Positions 43,940-53,597 of a stretch of DNA of 64,000 bases are shown one piece after another. Under the pieces are notes generated by a model. The model was not told where the DNA came from, ran no database searches, and worked only from the letters and a program-made list of their open reading frames with translations. Position numbers and translations under genes: made by a program. Position 1 is the first letter of the stretch. Every line of letters begins with the position of its first letter. Source of the DNA: Aliisedimentitalea scapharcae (GTDB lineage Bacteria; Pseudomonadota; Alphaproteobacteria; Rhodobacterales; Rhodobacteraceae); assembly GCF_045277565.1 (NCBI RefSeq), contig NZ_CP123584.1, positions 3,224,001 through 3,288,000 on the forward strand, read 5' to 3'.

Positions 43940-45122
43940 CATGTTGCCCCATGGCGCGCTGGACGGGATCAAGGTTCTGGATCTGTCACGCATTCTGGCA
44001 GGGCCAACCTGTACCCAATTGTTGGGCGACCTGGGGGCCACGGTGATCAAGATCGAAAACCCCGCAACAGGCGGAGATGACACCCGACAGTGGGGTCCGC
44101 CCTATGTACAGCGCGCCGATGGCAGCGACAGCGATCTGTCGGCCTATTTTATGGCCGCAAACCGCAACAAGCAGTCCGTTGCGCTGGATATTGCCACGCC
44201 TGAAGGCCAACACACCATCCGACGTCTTGCGGCCCAAGCAGATATCCTGATCGAGAATTTCAAACCGGGTGGGCTGGCCAAATACGGGCTGGACCACGCC
44301 ACCCTGACCCAAGAGTTTCCGGGTTTGGTCTATTGTTCGATCTCCGGGTTCGGTCAAACCGGCCCGAACCGCCATAAACCCGGTTACGATCTGATGGCCC
44401 AGGGATATGGCGGCATCATGTCCCTGACCGGTGAACCTGATGGCCGCCCGTTGAAGGTGGGCGTGGGAATCGCCGATGTCATGTGCGGGATGTACGCGAC
44501 CGTCGGCATTCTGGCCGCCCTGCGCCACAAGGAACGCACCGGCGAAGGTCAGCATCTTGAATTGGCATTGGTAGACAGCCAGATCGCCTGGCTGATCAAC
44601 GAAGGTGTCAATTACCTGACCAGCGAACAGGTCCCCCAACGGCGCGGCAACGGGCACCCCAACATTGTGCCCTATGACGTCTACGCCAGCGCCGATGGTC
44701 ACGTCATTCTGGCTGTGGGCAATGACAACCAGTTCCAGCGCTTTGTCGGTTTCCTGGGGCGGGATGATTTGGCCCGGGACCCGCGTTTTGCCACCAACCC
44801 TGCCCGCCTGGAAAACCGTGACGCGCTGAATGCGCAATTGATCCCGGCATTGCAGAAGTATTCCACCGATCAGATCATCGCCGGAATGGAGACCCTGAAG
44901 GTGCCGGTGGGACCGGTCCAGACGCTGGACCAAGTCTTTTCGTCGGATCAGGTCGCTGCCCGCGCCATGAAGGTGGACATGGACACATCCGCCGGGCCGG
45001 TGCAGGTGATCGGCAATCCGCTGAAATTCTCGCGTACTCCGGTTCTGTACCGCCATGCTCCACCGGAATGTGGGGCTGACACCAACCGGGTTCTGGACAG
45101 CGACACGCCGTTCGACACCTGA
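43923..45122 (+). CDS. CaiB/BaiF family (class III) CoA-transferase
   Basis: 399 residues. N-terminal GIKVLDLSRILAGPTCTQLLGDLGATVIKIE, the QSVALDIATPEG segment, and catalytic-Asp region LKVGVGIADVMCGMYATVGI are standard. Such enzymes transfer CoA between acids through an enzyme-aspartyl anhydride (formyl-CoA, carnitine, 2-methyl-acyl or dicarboxylic acids). Start at 43923 or 43926, with GGAGG before, inside the end of the TPP enzyme gene: translational coupling. The pair recalls frc/oxc of oxalate breakdown, but the TPP partner is not a clear Oxc. Confidence 0.9.
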   Translation: MMDVSDMLPHGALDGIKVLDLSRILAGPTCTQLLGDLGATVIKIENPATGGDDTRQWGPPYVQRADGSDSDLSAYFMAANRNKQSVALDIATPEGQHTIRRLAAQADILIENFKPGGLAKYGLDHATLTQEFPGLVYCSISGFGQTGPNRHKPGYDLMAQGYGGIMSLTGEPDGRPLKVGVGIADVMCGMYATVGILAALRHKERTGEGQHLELALVDSQIAWLINEGVNYLTSEQVPQRRGNGHPNIVPYDVYASADGHVILAVGNDNQFQRFVGFLGRDDLARDPRFATNPARLENRDALNAQLIPALQKYSTDQIIAGMETLKVPVGPVQTLDQVFSSDQVAARAMKVDMDTSAGPVQVIGNPLKFSRTPVLYRHAPPECGADTNRVLDSDTPFDT

Positions 45123-45445
45123 TTTGTAACAAAACGCACCTGCGGGCTGAAACATTTGCAGCCCGCAGGTGCAAGGGCCAGAACGGGTCGGACCCGACCC
45201 ACAGAAAACCATGGCGCGACTGGTTACATAAACGGTCTCGCGTCAGGTTGCATGACACAAACCCACCCAAACTGCGCCACACCAGCCGGAATCCGCCTGC
45301 ATTGTCGCCCTATTCGGCAACAATTCTCGCGCTGATGTTAACGCCCCTTCACCAATCCGCGAGGACCGTCGATAGATCATCTCAGCTTCGATAAGGTCTG
45401 GTTAGAAAAAACAAAACCCATGCAACGCACAGGATTGGATCCCCG
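45123..45445. other. Intergenic region with a long hairpin
   Basis: About 320 bp without a gene. A perfect 14-bp stem GCACCTGCGGGCTG (45136-45149) / CAGCCCGCAGGTGC (45159-45172) lies 13 bp after the CoA-transferase stop, probably a terminator though no T tract follows. The rest, with a short A+T-rich stretch before 45446, likely holds the promoter of the glucan operon. Confidence 0.6.
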
Positions 45446-46816
45446 ATGACCCAAGACATTTTTGGCCAAGAGACGAGCCTGACCGTACCGGGCGCCATGC
45501 GCGACTGGAACGCGGTCCAGATGGGCGTGCTCTCGCATTCAGCAGCCACGCCACAACATCTGATGGCCGTGCTCAAAGCCGCGCCGGATTTTGCCCTGGC
45601 GCATGCGGCCAAAGGGATGTTCTATTTGCTGCTGGGACGGCGAGAGCTGTTGCCAACGGTACGCGAGGCTTTGGCCAACGCCGACGCGGCGCTGCTGCGT
45701 GCGCCAGCCCTGCCACGGGAACAGCGGTATGTTGCAGCCCTGCGTTTGTGGTTGGCAGGCAAACCCAGCGCCGCCATTGCAGAACTTGAACACATCCTGA
45801 TCACCCATCCTGCCGATTCTCTGGCCATGAAGCTGAGCCATGCGATCCGGTTCGTGCTGGGAGATTGCGACGGAATGCGACGGTCGATCGAACGGGTGAT
45901 GCCCGCCTATGAACCGGACCATGCGGGCCGTGGCTATCTGCTGGGCTGTCACGCTTTTGCGCTCGAAGAAACCGGTGCCTATGACAAGGCCGGCATCGCG
46001 GGACGTCAGGCCCTGTGGATGGCTCCCGATGACGCCTGGGGCCTGCACGCCGTCGCCCACGTCCACGAAATGACCGGCGATGCGCGTCAGGGGCTCGACT
46101 GGCTGGAAGGGCGCGAGGAAGCCTGGGCCCATTGCAACAATTTCCGCTACCACGTGTGGTGGCACAAGGCGCTGATGCATCTGTCCGAAGGCGAAGCCGA
46201 TACGGTTCTGGAGCTTTACGACACCCAGATCCGCCAGGACAAGACCGACGATTACCGGGACATTTCGAACGCCACGTCGCTGTTGATGCGGCTCGAACTG
46301 GAAGGTGTCAACGTTGGCAATCGCTGGAACGAACTGGCAGAGTTCAGCGCCAACCGCACCGAAGACGGCAGCCTGATCTTTGCCGATCTGCACTACCTTC
46401 TGGCGCTCACCGCTACAAACCGCCAGGACGCCACCAAACAGATGATCGCGCGCATCCATGCCGATGCCAAACGTGACACTTCCGAGGCCGACGGGCGCAT
46501 GGCCGCTCCCGGTTGCGCGGCGGCACTGGGGCTCGAGGCCTTTGGCGAGGCGCGATATGACACTGCTTTTGCCCATCTGGTCCAGGCCCGTGACACCATG
46601 CAGCGCGCAGGCGGCAGCCATGCCCAACGCGACGTCTTTGAACGCATGACCATTGATGCCGGTTTGCGCGCGGGACAGCTTGACGAAGCGGAAGCCATCC
46701 TTGATGACCGCCAGAGCAAGCGGGGCGGGTTCGAGGATGCCTATGCCAATGCACGCCGGGATCTGATCGCGGCGGGCCGCGGCGGTGCCAGCGCCCACAG
46801 CGTCCCTGCAGAATAA
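45446..46816 (+). CDS. Tetratricopeptide-repeat protein (TTC38-like)
   Basis: 456 residues, no signal peptide. Helical repeats run throughout (for example LMAVLKAAPDFALAHAAKGM, AGKPSAAIAELEHILITHPA, DDAWGLHAVAHVHEMTGDAR), and HAVAHVHEMTG plus NNFRYHVWWHKALMHLSEG match TTC38-type proteins, which have a conserved His/Trp face. Function unknown. It is 25 bp before opgC on the same strand, which hints at a link with glucan synthesis but is not proof. Confidence 0.83.
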   Translation: MTQDIFGQETSLTVPGAMRDWNAVQMGVLSHSAATPQHLMAVLKAAPDFALAHAAKGMFYLLLGRRELLPTVREALANADAALLRAPALPREQRYVAALRLWLAGKPSAAIAELEHILITHPADSLAMKLSHAIRFVLGDCDGMRRSIERVMPAYEPDHAGRGYLLGCHAFALEETGAYDKAGIAGRQALWMAPDDAWGLHAVAHVHEMTGDARQGLDWLEGREEAWAHCNNFRYHVWWHKALMHLSEGEADTVLELYDTQIRQDKTDDYRDISNATSLLMRLELEGVNVGNRWNELAEFSANRTEDGSLIFADLHYLLALTATNRQDATKQMIARIHADAKRDTSEADGRMAAPGCAAALGLEAFGEARYDTAFAHLVQARDTMQRAGGSHAQRDVFERMTIDAGLRAGQLDEAEAILDDRQSKRGGFEDAYANARRDLIAAGRGGASAHSVPAE

Positions 46817-46841
46817 TTAAGAACGAGAGGCACAGCCCACG

Positions 46842-48119
46842 ATGGCGACCCATCTTTCGCCCGTTTCCGAGACTGGCACACCCCGCCCTGCGGCGGTGGC
46901 CAATGTCCCGACACCCCCGCAGGTGGCAGTCACAGCTCCGCGTGTCCGTGACCCGCGGCTGGATTTCTATCGCGGCATTGCGATGTTCATCATCCTGTGC
47001 GCCCATGTCCCCGGCAATCGCTGGACAGGCTGGATCCCGGCGCGGTTCGGGTTCTCGGATGCAACCGAGATCTTTGTCTTTTGTTCGGGAATGGCCTCGG
47101 CCATTGCTTTTGGCGGGGCATTTGCAAAAAGCGGCTGGTGGCTGGGCACGGCCCGGGTCGCCTTTCGCTGTTGGCAGGTGTTCTGGGCCCACATCGGTCT
47201 GTTCCTGGCAGTTGCGACCACCATGGCGGCCCTGAACCTGACGGGTGCCTTTGAAAAGAACTATATCAACGCGCTGAACCTTGGACATTTCTTTGGTGAT
47301 CCGGCACCACAGCTGGTGGGATTGTTCACCCTGACCTATGTGCCGAATTATTTCGACATTCTGCCCATGTATCTGGTGGTTCTGGCGTTGATGCCGGTTA
47401 TGATGGGGCTGGCACGGATCAATCTGTGGCTGGCGGCCGCGGCTTCGATCGGAATCTGGCTGTTGGCCAATCCCTATATTGTCGGTTTGGGGCCCGCGGG
47501 CGTGGCGCTACCGGCCGAACCCTGGTCCGAGCGCAAATGGTTCTTTAACCCCTTTGGCTGGCAATTGCTGTTCTTTACCGGTTTTGCCTTCATGAAGGGG
47601 TGGCTGCCCGCGCCGCCGGTGTCAAAATGGCTGGTTCTGGCTGCGCTGGGATTTGTTCTGCTGTCCATGCCCTGGGGGTCCTGGAAGGTTCTGACCTGGA
47701 TCGGCTATTGGGATCCGGACCTCAAGGCCACTGTGCAATCGCACCTGCCCACAATCAAGGAATGGCGACACAAGAGCGACTTTGGCCCTCTGCGCTACAT
47801 CCATTTCCTGTCACTGGCCTATCTGGGCTGGGTGGTCGCGGGTGAAGGCGGCAAAAGACTGATGGCCTCTGGCGCGTCCTGGGCCGCCCGGGTCTGGGCA
47901 GTGCTGCTCAATGTGATCCTCAAGGTCGGACAGCAATCTCTGGCAGTGTTTGTTTTCTCCATGTGGCTGGCCCGGATGATCGGCTGGGGATTGGATCAGA
48001 CCAATCGTGACATTCTGACCGTCGCCGCCGCCAATCTGATTGGCTTTGCCATGATCATCGCCTGCGCCTATGTGGCTGCCTGGTTCAAATCCCACCCCTG
48101 GAGAGCTAAACGCGCATGA
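46842..48119 (+). CDS. opgC: OpgC-domain membrane acyltransferase
   Basis: 425 residues with about ten transmembrane helices. The start of the domain, RDPRLDFYRGIAMFIILCAH, and the DATEIFVFCSGMASAIAFGG motif are typical of OpgC, which adds succinyl groups to osmoregulated periplasmic glucans (known in Rhodobacter sphaeroides). The start codon of opgG overlaps its stop by four bases. Confidence 0.92.
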   Translation: MATHLSPVSETGTPRPAAVANVPTPPQVAVTAPRVRDPRLDFYRGIAMFIILCAHVPGNRWTGWIPARFGFSDATEIFVFCSGMASAIAFGGAFAKSGWWLGTARVAFRCWQVFWAHIGLFLAVATTMAALNLTGAFEKNYINALNLGHFFGDPAPQLVGLFTLTYVPNYFDILPMYLVVLALMPVMMGLARINLWLAAAASIGIWLLANPYIVGLGPAGVALPAEPWSERKWFFNPFGWQLLFFTGFAFMKGWLPAPPVSKWLVLAALGFVLLSMPWGSWKVLTWIGYWDPDLKATVQSHLPTIKEWRHKSDFGPLRYIHFLSLAYLGWVVAGEGGKRLMASGASWAARVWAVLLNVILKVGQQSLAVFVFSMWLARMIGWGLDQTNRDILTVAAANLIGFAMIIACAYVAAWFKSHPWRAKRA

Positions 48120-49627
48120 GCCTGACCCGTCGTTCCTTTCTGGCCTCGGCATTGGCCAGCACCTCTGTTTTGGCCCTGTCGCCCGCATCCCGTGCCGCCG
48201 GAGTGGCCCCTTTCCGCCATGACATGATCATTGAACGGGCCCGTGACATGGCGGCCCGCCCCTATCAGCCGCGCCCCAAGGTGCCGCAGGACTGGCTCGA
48301 CATGAGCTATGAGGAATACCAGACCATCTGGTTCCGCAACAAGGACGCGCTGTGGGCGGACAGCGACCGCAGCTATAACGTGGATTTCTTTCACCCCGGC
48401 CTGTATTTCCCCCGCCCGATCCGAGTGAACACGGTCGAAGCTGGCGTGACGACGCCGGTGCCTTTTGATTTTGCGCTGTTTGACAAAACCGACAAGGCAC
48501 CTGACCTGACCATCGACGACACGTTGGGGTATTCCGGCCTGCGCCTGCGCACCGAAATGTCCCAACCCGGTATCAAGAACGAATTCTGCGTGTTTCAGGG
48601 TGCCAGCTACTTCCGGGCTATTGGCCAGGATCAATTCTATGGTCTTTCAGCGCGCGGGCTGGCGTTGAAAACCGGTGATCCCATGGGCGAGGAGTTCCCC
48701 GATTTCACTGAATTCTGGCTTGAAGCGCCCGCAGCGGGTCAACGCAACATCGTGATTCACGCGCTGATGGACAGCCCTTCGATCACCGGCGCGTATCGGT
48801 TCGACATCACGCCCGGCGAAGCCTGCGAAATGGAGGTCGAGGCAACACTGTTTGCCCGCGAAGATCTGCCCCATGTCGGCGTTGCCCCGTTGACTTCGAT
48901 GTTCCTGTTTGATCGCACCAATCACACGCGGTTCGACGACTTCCGCCCCGCCGTGCACGACAGCGACGGGCTGTTGGTGGTCAACGGCAATGGCGAAATC
49001 CTGTGGCGCCCGCTCGCCAATCCGACGCGATTGCAGATTTCGGCCTTTGTCGATGAAAATCCGCGTGGTTTTGGTCTGATGCAACGCCCGCGCGCCTATT
49101 CCGAATATGCCGACCTGGAGGCTCATTATCACAAACGCCCGGGCCTGTGGGTCGAACCCCGTGGCGATTGGGGCAAAGGGTCTGTGACACTGGTGGAGAT
49201 CCCGGCGGATCAGGAGATCTATGACAATATCGTCGCCTATTGGCGCCCGCGCGAGAAATACAGTGCAGGGGACCGGATCGATCTGTCCTATCATCTCAGC
49301 TGGGGGTTGGACCCTGTCCTGCCCGTCGCCCGGGTGATTGACACCGCATCCGGCGAGCGGCTGTTTGGCAAGGTGGGGCGCCTGATGGTGGTCGACTTTG
49401 AGGACCACCCGTTGTTTGCTGACGGCCCGGAGGCGCTGGATGTCCACATCAACTCTCCGCATGTGGACACCACATCCGGCGTGCTACAGCGCAACCCGGA
49501 AACCGGTGGTCTGCGGCTGGCCTTTGCGTTTGATCCCGAGGACCGGGACCATGTCGAACTGCGGGCGCAATTGCGCCGGGACGGCGAACCCGCCTCCGAG
49601 GTTTGGCTGTACAGGTGGACCCCATGA
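48116..49627 (+). CDS. opgG: Periplasmic glucan biosynthesis protein OpgG/OpgD
   Basis: 503 residues. Tat-like signal TRRSFLASALASTSVLAL at 4-21, then the MdoG domain: YEEYQTIWFRNKDALWADSD, GASYFRAIGQDQFYGLSARGLAL, RGFGLMQRPRAYSEYADLEAHYHKR (split here by text only), WGKGSVTLVEIPADQEIYDNI. Recent work assigns OpgG/OpgD as beta-1,2-glucanases shaping the glucan. A Tat signal is more like OpgD; neighbourhood (opgC, opgH) fits either. Overlaps opgH by ATGA. Confidence 0.92.
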   Translation: MSLTRRSFLASALASTSVLALSPASRAAGVAPFRHDMIIERARDMAARPYQPRPKVPQDWLDMSYEEYQTIWFRNKDALWADSDRSYNVDFFHPGLYFPRPIRVNTVEAGVTTPVPFDFALFDKTDKAPDLTIDDTLGYSGLRLRTEMSQPGIKNEFCVFQGASYFRAIGQDQFYGLSARGLALKTGDPMGEEFPDFTEFWLEAPAAGQRNIVIHALMDSPSITGAYRFDITPGEACEMEVEATLFAREDLPHVGVAPLTSMFLFDRTNHTRFDDFRPAVHDSDGLLVVNGNGEILWRPLANPTRLQISAFVDENPRGFGLMQRPRAYSEYADLEAHYHKRPGLWVEPRGDWGKGSVTLVEIPADQEIYDNIVAYWRPREKYSAGDRIDLSYHLSWGLDPVLPVARVIDTASGERLFGKVGRLMVVDFEDHPLFADGPEALDVHINSPHVDTTSGVLQRNPETGGLRLAFAFDPEDRDHVELRAQLRRDGEPASEVWLYRWTP

Positions 49628-51504
49628 CATCCGATCTGCCCATGATGCCACCGGAACAGCCGCTGCATATGCCCGCACAGAATTTTGCGGCCGACTTTCG
49701 CGATCAAAACGCCCCCACTCAGCCAGGACCGGCACATGTCGCCCTGTGGCGTGGCGTGACGTTTTCCCCTGCGATGCTGGCCACAGCAGCATTGACATGG
49801 GTCATGTATCATTGGTTTGCAGCTGATGGGATGATGGGGCTCGAAATCATCCTGTTGACCCTGATCGCCTTTAACTTCTTTTGGATCTGCTTCACTGTTT
49901 CAACGGTTTTGCTGGGGCTTTATTCGCTGTCCCGCCGTGAAACCGCCAAACGTCGCGAACCGGTGCATCCGATGCGGGTGGCGCTGTTGATGCCGATCTA
50001 CAACGAAGTCCCCTGGTATGTGCTGGGCAATGCGCGTTCGATGCTCGAAGAGCTGCGGGCCCGCGGGGGCGTTCATGCGTATACGATGTTCATCCTGTCC
50101 GACACCCGCGATGATGCCATTGCCGCACAGGAGCTGGCCTCGGTTGCGGCATTGCGGGACATGCTGCCTGCGGACACCCGCATTCACTATCGCCGGCGTC
50201 CCATAAACACGGATCGCAAATCCGGAAACATCGCAGATTGGGTCAGTCGCTGGGGTGCAGGATATGACGCAATGCTGGTGCTGGATGCCGACAGCCTGAT
50301 GACCGGACGTGCGCTTTCGCGGTTGGCGGATGCACTGTCGCGCGATCCGGGAGCCGGGCTGATCCAGAGCTTTCCGCAGTTGATCGGAGCGCAATCCGTT
50401 TTTGGTCGGATGCAACAGTTTGCCAATGGTATCTATGGGCTGGCCCTCGCCGAAGGACTGGCCCGATGGTGCGGACAGGAAGGCAATTACTGGGGGCACA
50501 ACGCAATCATCCGCACGCGGGCCTTTGCCAGCTGTGCCGGGTTGCCACGCCTGCGGTCCCGGCTGGGGCGCGGTGACAAGCTGATCATGAGCCATGATTT
50601 CGTCGAGGCCGGTCTCTTGCGTCGGGCCGGGTGGACGGTCCGTTTTCTGCCCCGCATTCGCGGATCGTACGAGGAAACCCCACCGACGCTGATCGACCAC
50701 ATCCTGAGGGACAGACGGTGGTGTCAGGGAAATCTGCAACACATCAATTTGCTGGGTGCCCGCGGGTTCCGCGCGATTTCCCGGTTCCATCTGCTGCATG
50801 GGGCGATCGGCTATCTGATGGCCCCAATCTGGTTTGCATTGCTGGTGATCTGGGCACTGATCGGGCGCAACGAAGACGCCTCGGTCCTGACCTATTTCAG
50901 CGAAACCAACCCTCTGATGCCATCCTGGCCGGATATGAGCGAACCCCGCCATGTGCTGGTGATCCTGCTGATTTATGCGATGCTGCTGGCACCCAAACTG
51001 TTGGCGATAGCCGCGCTGCCCCTGACCGGCACACGATTTTCCGAACTGGGCGGTGCCGGGCGTTTCGTAATCTCTTTGCTTTCGGAAATTCTGCTGGCTG
51101 TGCTTTATGCGCCGATCCTGATGGTGCAACAGATGATCGCGGTGTTTCGGACCCTGCTGGGGCTACAGCGCGGCTGGTCTCCACAGGCTCGCGATGGCGG
51201 AGAATACGACCTGCGGACACTGGTACAGTGTCATGCGCTGGAAACCCTCAGCGGGTTGGCGCTGTGGAGCGGGATCCTGGCCGGGGTGGTCTCGATCTGG
51301 CTGGTTCCGATCGCGCTCAGCCTGGTGCTGGCCATCCCGCTCTCCTGGCTCAGCGGCAGCGGTTCCCTGGGGCGTCGCGGGATCTGGATGGGCACCCGCG
51401 AGGTCTTTGCCGAACCACAGATCACCCGTGCAGCCCGCCATTATCGCCGAGAGCTGAAAACCCTGTTGGACGGTACACCCAGCGGATCATCGCCGGCCGA
51501 ATAA
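49624..51504 (+). CDS. opgH: Glucans biosynthesis glucosyltransferase OpgH
   Basis: 626 residues from ATG 49624, overlapping the opgG stop. GT2 inner-membrane glucosyltransferase: two N-terminal helices (about 45-100), catalytic domain with VALLMPIYNEVP, MLVLDADSLMTG, WGHNAIIRT and the RDRRWCQGNLQH (QxxRW-like) motif, then about five C-terminal helices. It polymerises UDP-glucose into linear glucan and exports it. It is shorter than the E. coli protein (about 850 residues), mainly at the N-terminus. Confidence 0.95.
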   Translation: MTSDLPMMPPEQPLHMPAQNFAADFRDQNAPTQPGPAHVALWRGVTFSPAMLATAALTWVMYHWFAADGMMGLEIILLTLIAFNFFWICFTVSTVLLGLYSLSRRETAKRREPVHPMRVALLMPIYNEVPWYVLGNARSMLEELRARGGVHAYTMFILSDTRDDAIAAQELASVAALRDMLPADTRIHYRRRPINTDRKSGNIADWVSRWGAGYDAMLVLDADSLMTGRALSRLADALSRDPGAGLIQSFPQLIGAQSVFGRMQQFANGIYGLALAEGLARWCGQEGNYWGHNAIIRTRAFASCAGLPRLRSRLGRGDKLIMSHDFVEAGLLRRAGWTVRFLPRIRGSYEETPPTLIDHILRDRRWCQGNLQHINLLGARGFRAISRFHLLHGAIGYLMAPIWFALLVIWALIGRNEDASVLTYFSETNPLMPSWPDMSEPRHVLVILLIYAMLLAPKLLAIAALPLTGTRFSELGGAGRFVISLLSEILLAVLYAPILMVQQMIAVFRTLLGLQRGWSPQARDGGEYDLRTLVQCHALETLSGLALWSGILAGVVSIWLVPIALSLVLAIPLSWLSGSGSLGRRGIWMGTREVFAEPQITRAARHYRRELKTLLDGTPSGSSPAE

Positions 51505-51967
51505 AACTGGTGCGCCGACCATAAGGTCAGCAACCGCACTGGACCGGGCGGGCCCAGTTCTCCGCGCACCGCGGGTCCGGAACGGGCCCGCGGCCCGGCC
51601 CAACTGTTGAGGGACATTGGCGTCGCCGATGTCCCGCAAGAGGCGGGAGTGCCACCGGGTATGTTTCTCTTCGCAACAGACTGAAATCGGGCATTCATTT
51701 GGGGAGCGCACACTGGAGAGCGCACACCGGAGAGTGCACACTGGGAGTGTGCGGCCTCGACAGTGTTCATCAGAACCAGAGAGAACCACGCAGAGCCGGC
51801 GGGCGGAATACGCCCAGGCTACGTCGCCAGATGGGCACAGATGCAGCAGGCCACTGTGAAACCCCGCATCCGCCGGCAGATTCCAACCCTTTGATACCGT
51901 TCAACCCAAAATCCCGCGTGGTCCTGCCCACCGAGTCCCGCCTGCCTGACCTCACCGGCCCCTAATC
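51505..51967. other. Intergenic region after the glucan operon
   Basis: About 460 bp, no gene seen. Holds a terminator-like hairpin (left arm CCGCGGGTCC 51569-51578, right arm GGGCCCGCGG 51584-51593) and the tandem repeat at 51704-51745. Open frames here are short and of low quality. Confidence 0.55.
51704..51752. repeat. Tandem repeat, 3 copies of a 14-bp unit
   Basis: Units GAGCGCACACTGGA (51704), GAGCGCACACCGGA (51718) and GAGTGCACACTGGG (51732). The last also forms a hairpin with the following bases (GCACACT-GGG-AGTGTGC, 51736-51752). Meaning unknown. Confidence 0.8.
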
Positions 51968-52843
51968 TCACCGATCCGTATCGTCGTCAGGCACCTGTGT
52001 TTCGAACCAGTCCAAAACCAGATCGGCCCAGCCTTTGGGCACTTGGTGACCACCAGGGAACAGCGCCAGCTGCAACGCGGCACCGGGGGCACACTCATTC
52101 CAGGATCGGTATAGAAAGGAGCCCGACTGCCCGGTCCGACCGGGTTTGTGCCCATCACATCCATTGGCGTCGCGCCAGATCTCGAGCCCAGCAAAAATGT
52201 CGCCCTGCTCGAATTTTCCATTGGACAGCTTGCGTCCTTCCAGCGGCACAACCCCGTCACGCCACCCATGCGTATGGAACAGCCTGACCGGTCCCTTGCA
52301 GCTGGTCGGCATCGGGCGCCAGAACCCGCCGGACACCGGTGCATAGGCTGGATAGGCTTCTGGTGTGGCACAGGCCAGATAATTCACCATAAAGGCACCC
52401 GCCGAGAACCCCGACAGCAAGACCCGGGTGTCAGAGACATTGAACCGGTTCGCGGCGTCAGCCACCACATCGCGCAGAAACGCAGCGTCGTCGCGGCCTT
52501 CCCATCCCGGGTAGAACACCCAGATCCGGTTGCCTCCGTTGCGCCGTTCAGCCGTCGGCGCAATCACCGCATAGCCCCGCTGCGTCAACCCATCGACCAT
52601 GGTGCGCATTTTCAGCACACCAGCGCCCGAGCCGCCATAGCCATGCAGGACCATCACGACGGGCGCAGCGGTGCCTGCATTGTTGGCCTCATCCGGAGGC
52701 GGTAAAACGATATGATACCGTCCGCTGTCCATGCTGCAGGCCTCGGAGGCAGTCCCGCACCCGGCTCTGGCCTGGCCAGCCAGCAGTCCCGCACACACCG
52801 AAACCGCGCAGCCTAGCGCCCGTAACGACCAACTGTTCGTCAT
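51968..52843 (-). CDS. Secreted alpha/beta hydrolase (PHB depolymerase/feruloyl esterase-like, LpqC family)
   Basis: 291 residues from ATG 52843, which overlaps the stop of the upstream rhodanese gene (ATGA). Signal peptide to about residue 27, then several cysteines. Oxyanion HGYGGSG near 68, nucleophile Ser147 in SGFSAGA, and catalytic His in FPGGHQVPKGW near the C-terminus. Members cleave polyester or phenolic esters outside the cytoplasm; substrate unknown. Confidence 0.86.
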   Translation of the reverse strand: MTNSWSLRALGCAVSVCAGLLAGQARAGCGTASEACSMDSGRYHIVLPPPDEANNAGTAAPVVMVLHGYGGSGAGVLKMRTMVDGLTQRGYAVIAPTAERRNGGNRIWVFYPGWEGRDDAAFLRDVVADAANRFNVSDTRVLLSGFSAGAFMVNYLACATPEAYPAYAPVSGGFWRPMPTSCKGPVRLFHTHGWRDGVVPLEGRKLSNGKFEQGDIFAGLEIWRDANGCDGHKPGRTGQSGSFLYRSWNECAPGAALQLALFPGGHQVPKGWADLVLDWFETQVPDDDTDR

Positions 52844-53325
52844 CCCTGAGTTTCCTGCCATTTTTCAACGGGGAGCCCGGCGCGAATCCATCCCGGTCCG
52901 GCCCCCGATCCCAACATGCCCTCGGGGACGTCGATGATATTGGAGAACCCGGCCGCGCTGAGCCGCAGGCTCATCCGCGCAGAGCGCACGCCCCGGGCAC
53001 AGATCAGCGCAATCGGAGCCGATGGGTCCGACCCGGCAACCGACTGTAGCGCGGCCACGAAATCATCCCGCCGCATATCGATGGGATGCGCGCCGTCACC
53101 AATGCCGGTCGCGCGCCATTCACGCGGAGTGCGAATGTCGATCAGGATCACGGCACCGGATTTGGCCTGCTGATGGGCCTGCGCAACCGTCAGCTTGCCG
53201 CCGTCATAGTCCGGGGCCTGACGACGCCACCACGCCCCCCCGACCAATGCCGCCGCACCCACTGCGCCAACGACAATGACCTTGCGCCGTGAAAGAGTGG
53301 AGTGGCTTTTATTGCTCTCTCGCAT
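52840..53325 (-). CDS. Membrane-anchored rhodanese-domain protein
   Basis: 161 residues. Twin-arginine-like start (SRRKVIVVGAVGAAALVGG) that may be a signal or an anchor, then one rhodanese domain: VILIDIRTPREWRATGIGDG and active loop with Cys109 (ALICARGVRS). Could transfer sulfur or act as a periplasmic thiol protein. Upstream partner of the esterase gene in a two-gene unit. It is more than 13 kb from the sox cluster, so a link to it is speculative. Confidence 0.88.
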   Translation of the reverse strand: MRESNKSHSTLSRRKVIVVGAVGAAALVGGAWWRRQAPDYDGGKLTVAQAHQQAKSGAVILIDIRTPREWRATGIGDGAHPIDMRRDDFVAALQSVAGSDPSAPIALICARGVRSARMSLRLSAAGFSNIIDVPEGMLGSGAGPGWIRAGLPVEKWQETQG

Positions 53326-53597
53326 CCGACCTGTGCCTCACTTCATGCGTCTCCCTGCGAGACGCCTAACATGAAACGGCCCGCGAATTGAGCCCTCGCC
53401 CAGAGTGTCCTGATCACCTTCCTGTCATCTGACCCATGCAATTCCGGGCCAATCATAAGGCCAGCTGCGGAATTAATGTCGCACCAGCTGGTCTGTTCGC
53501 CGGATTCACGCTCTGCAAGCGCGACCGGGACTGGAACACTGGGCAAAAATTAATTAGGCATGAACAAATTTGCCCGCACAGCAGGAGAACGCGCGAC

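Noticed and set aside
51704..51745. Repeats considered as a CRISPR array
   Set aside because: Units are 14 bp and directly adjacent without spacers, and no cas gene is in the window.
52840..53325. Rhodanese gene as part of the sulfur oxidation system
   Set aside because: It is in a separate two-gene unit with an esterase, over 13 kb away, and lacks the operator motif seen in the sox gaps.
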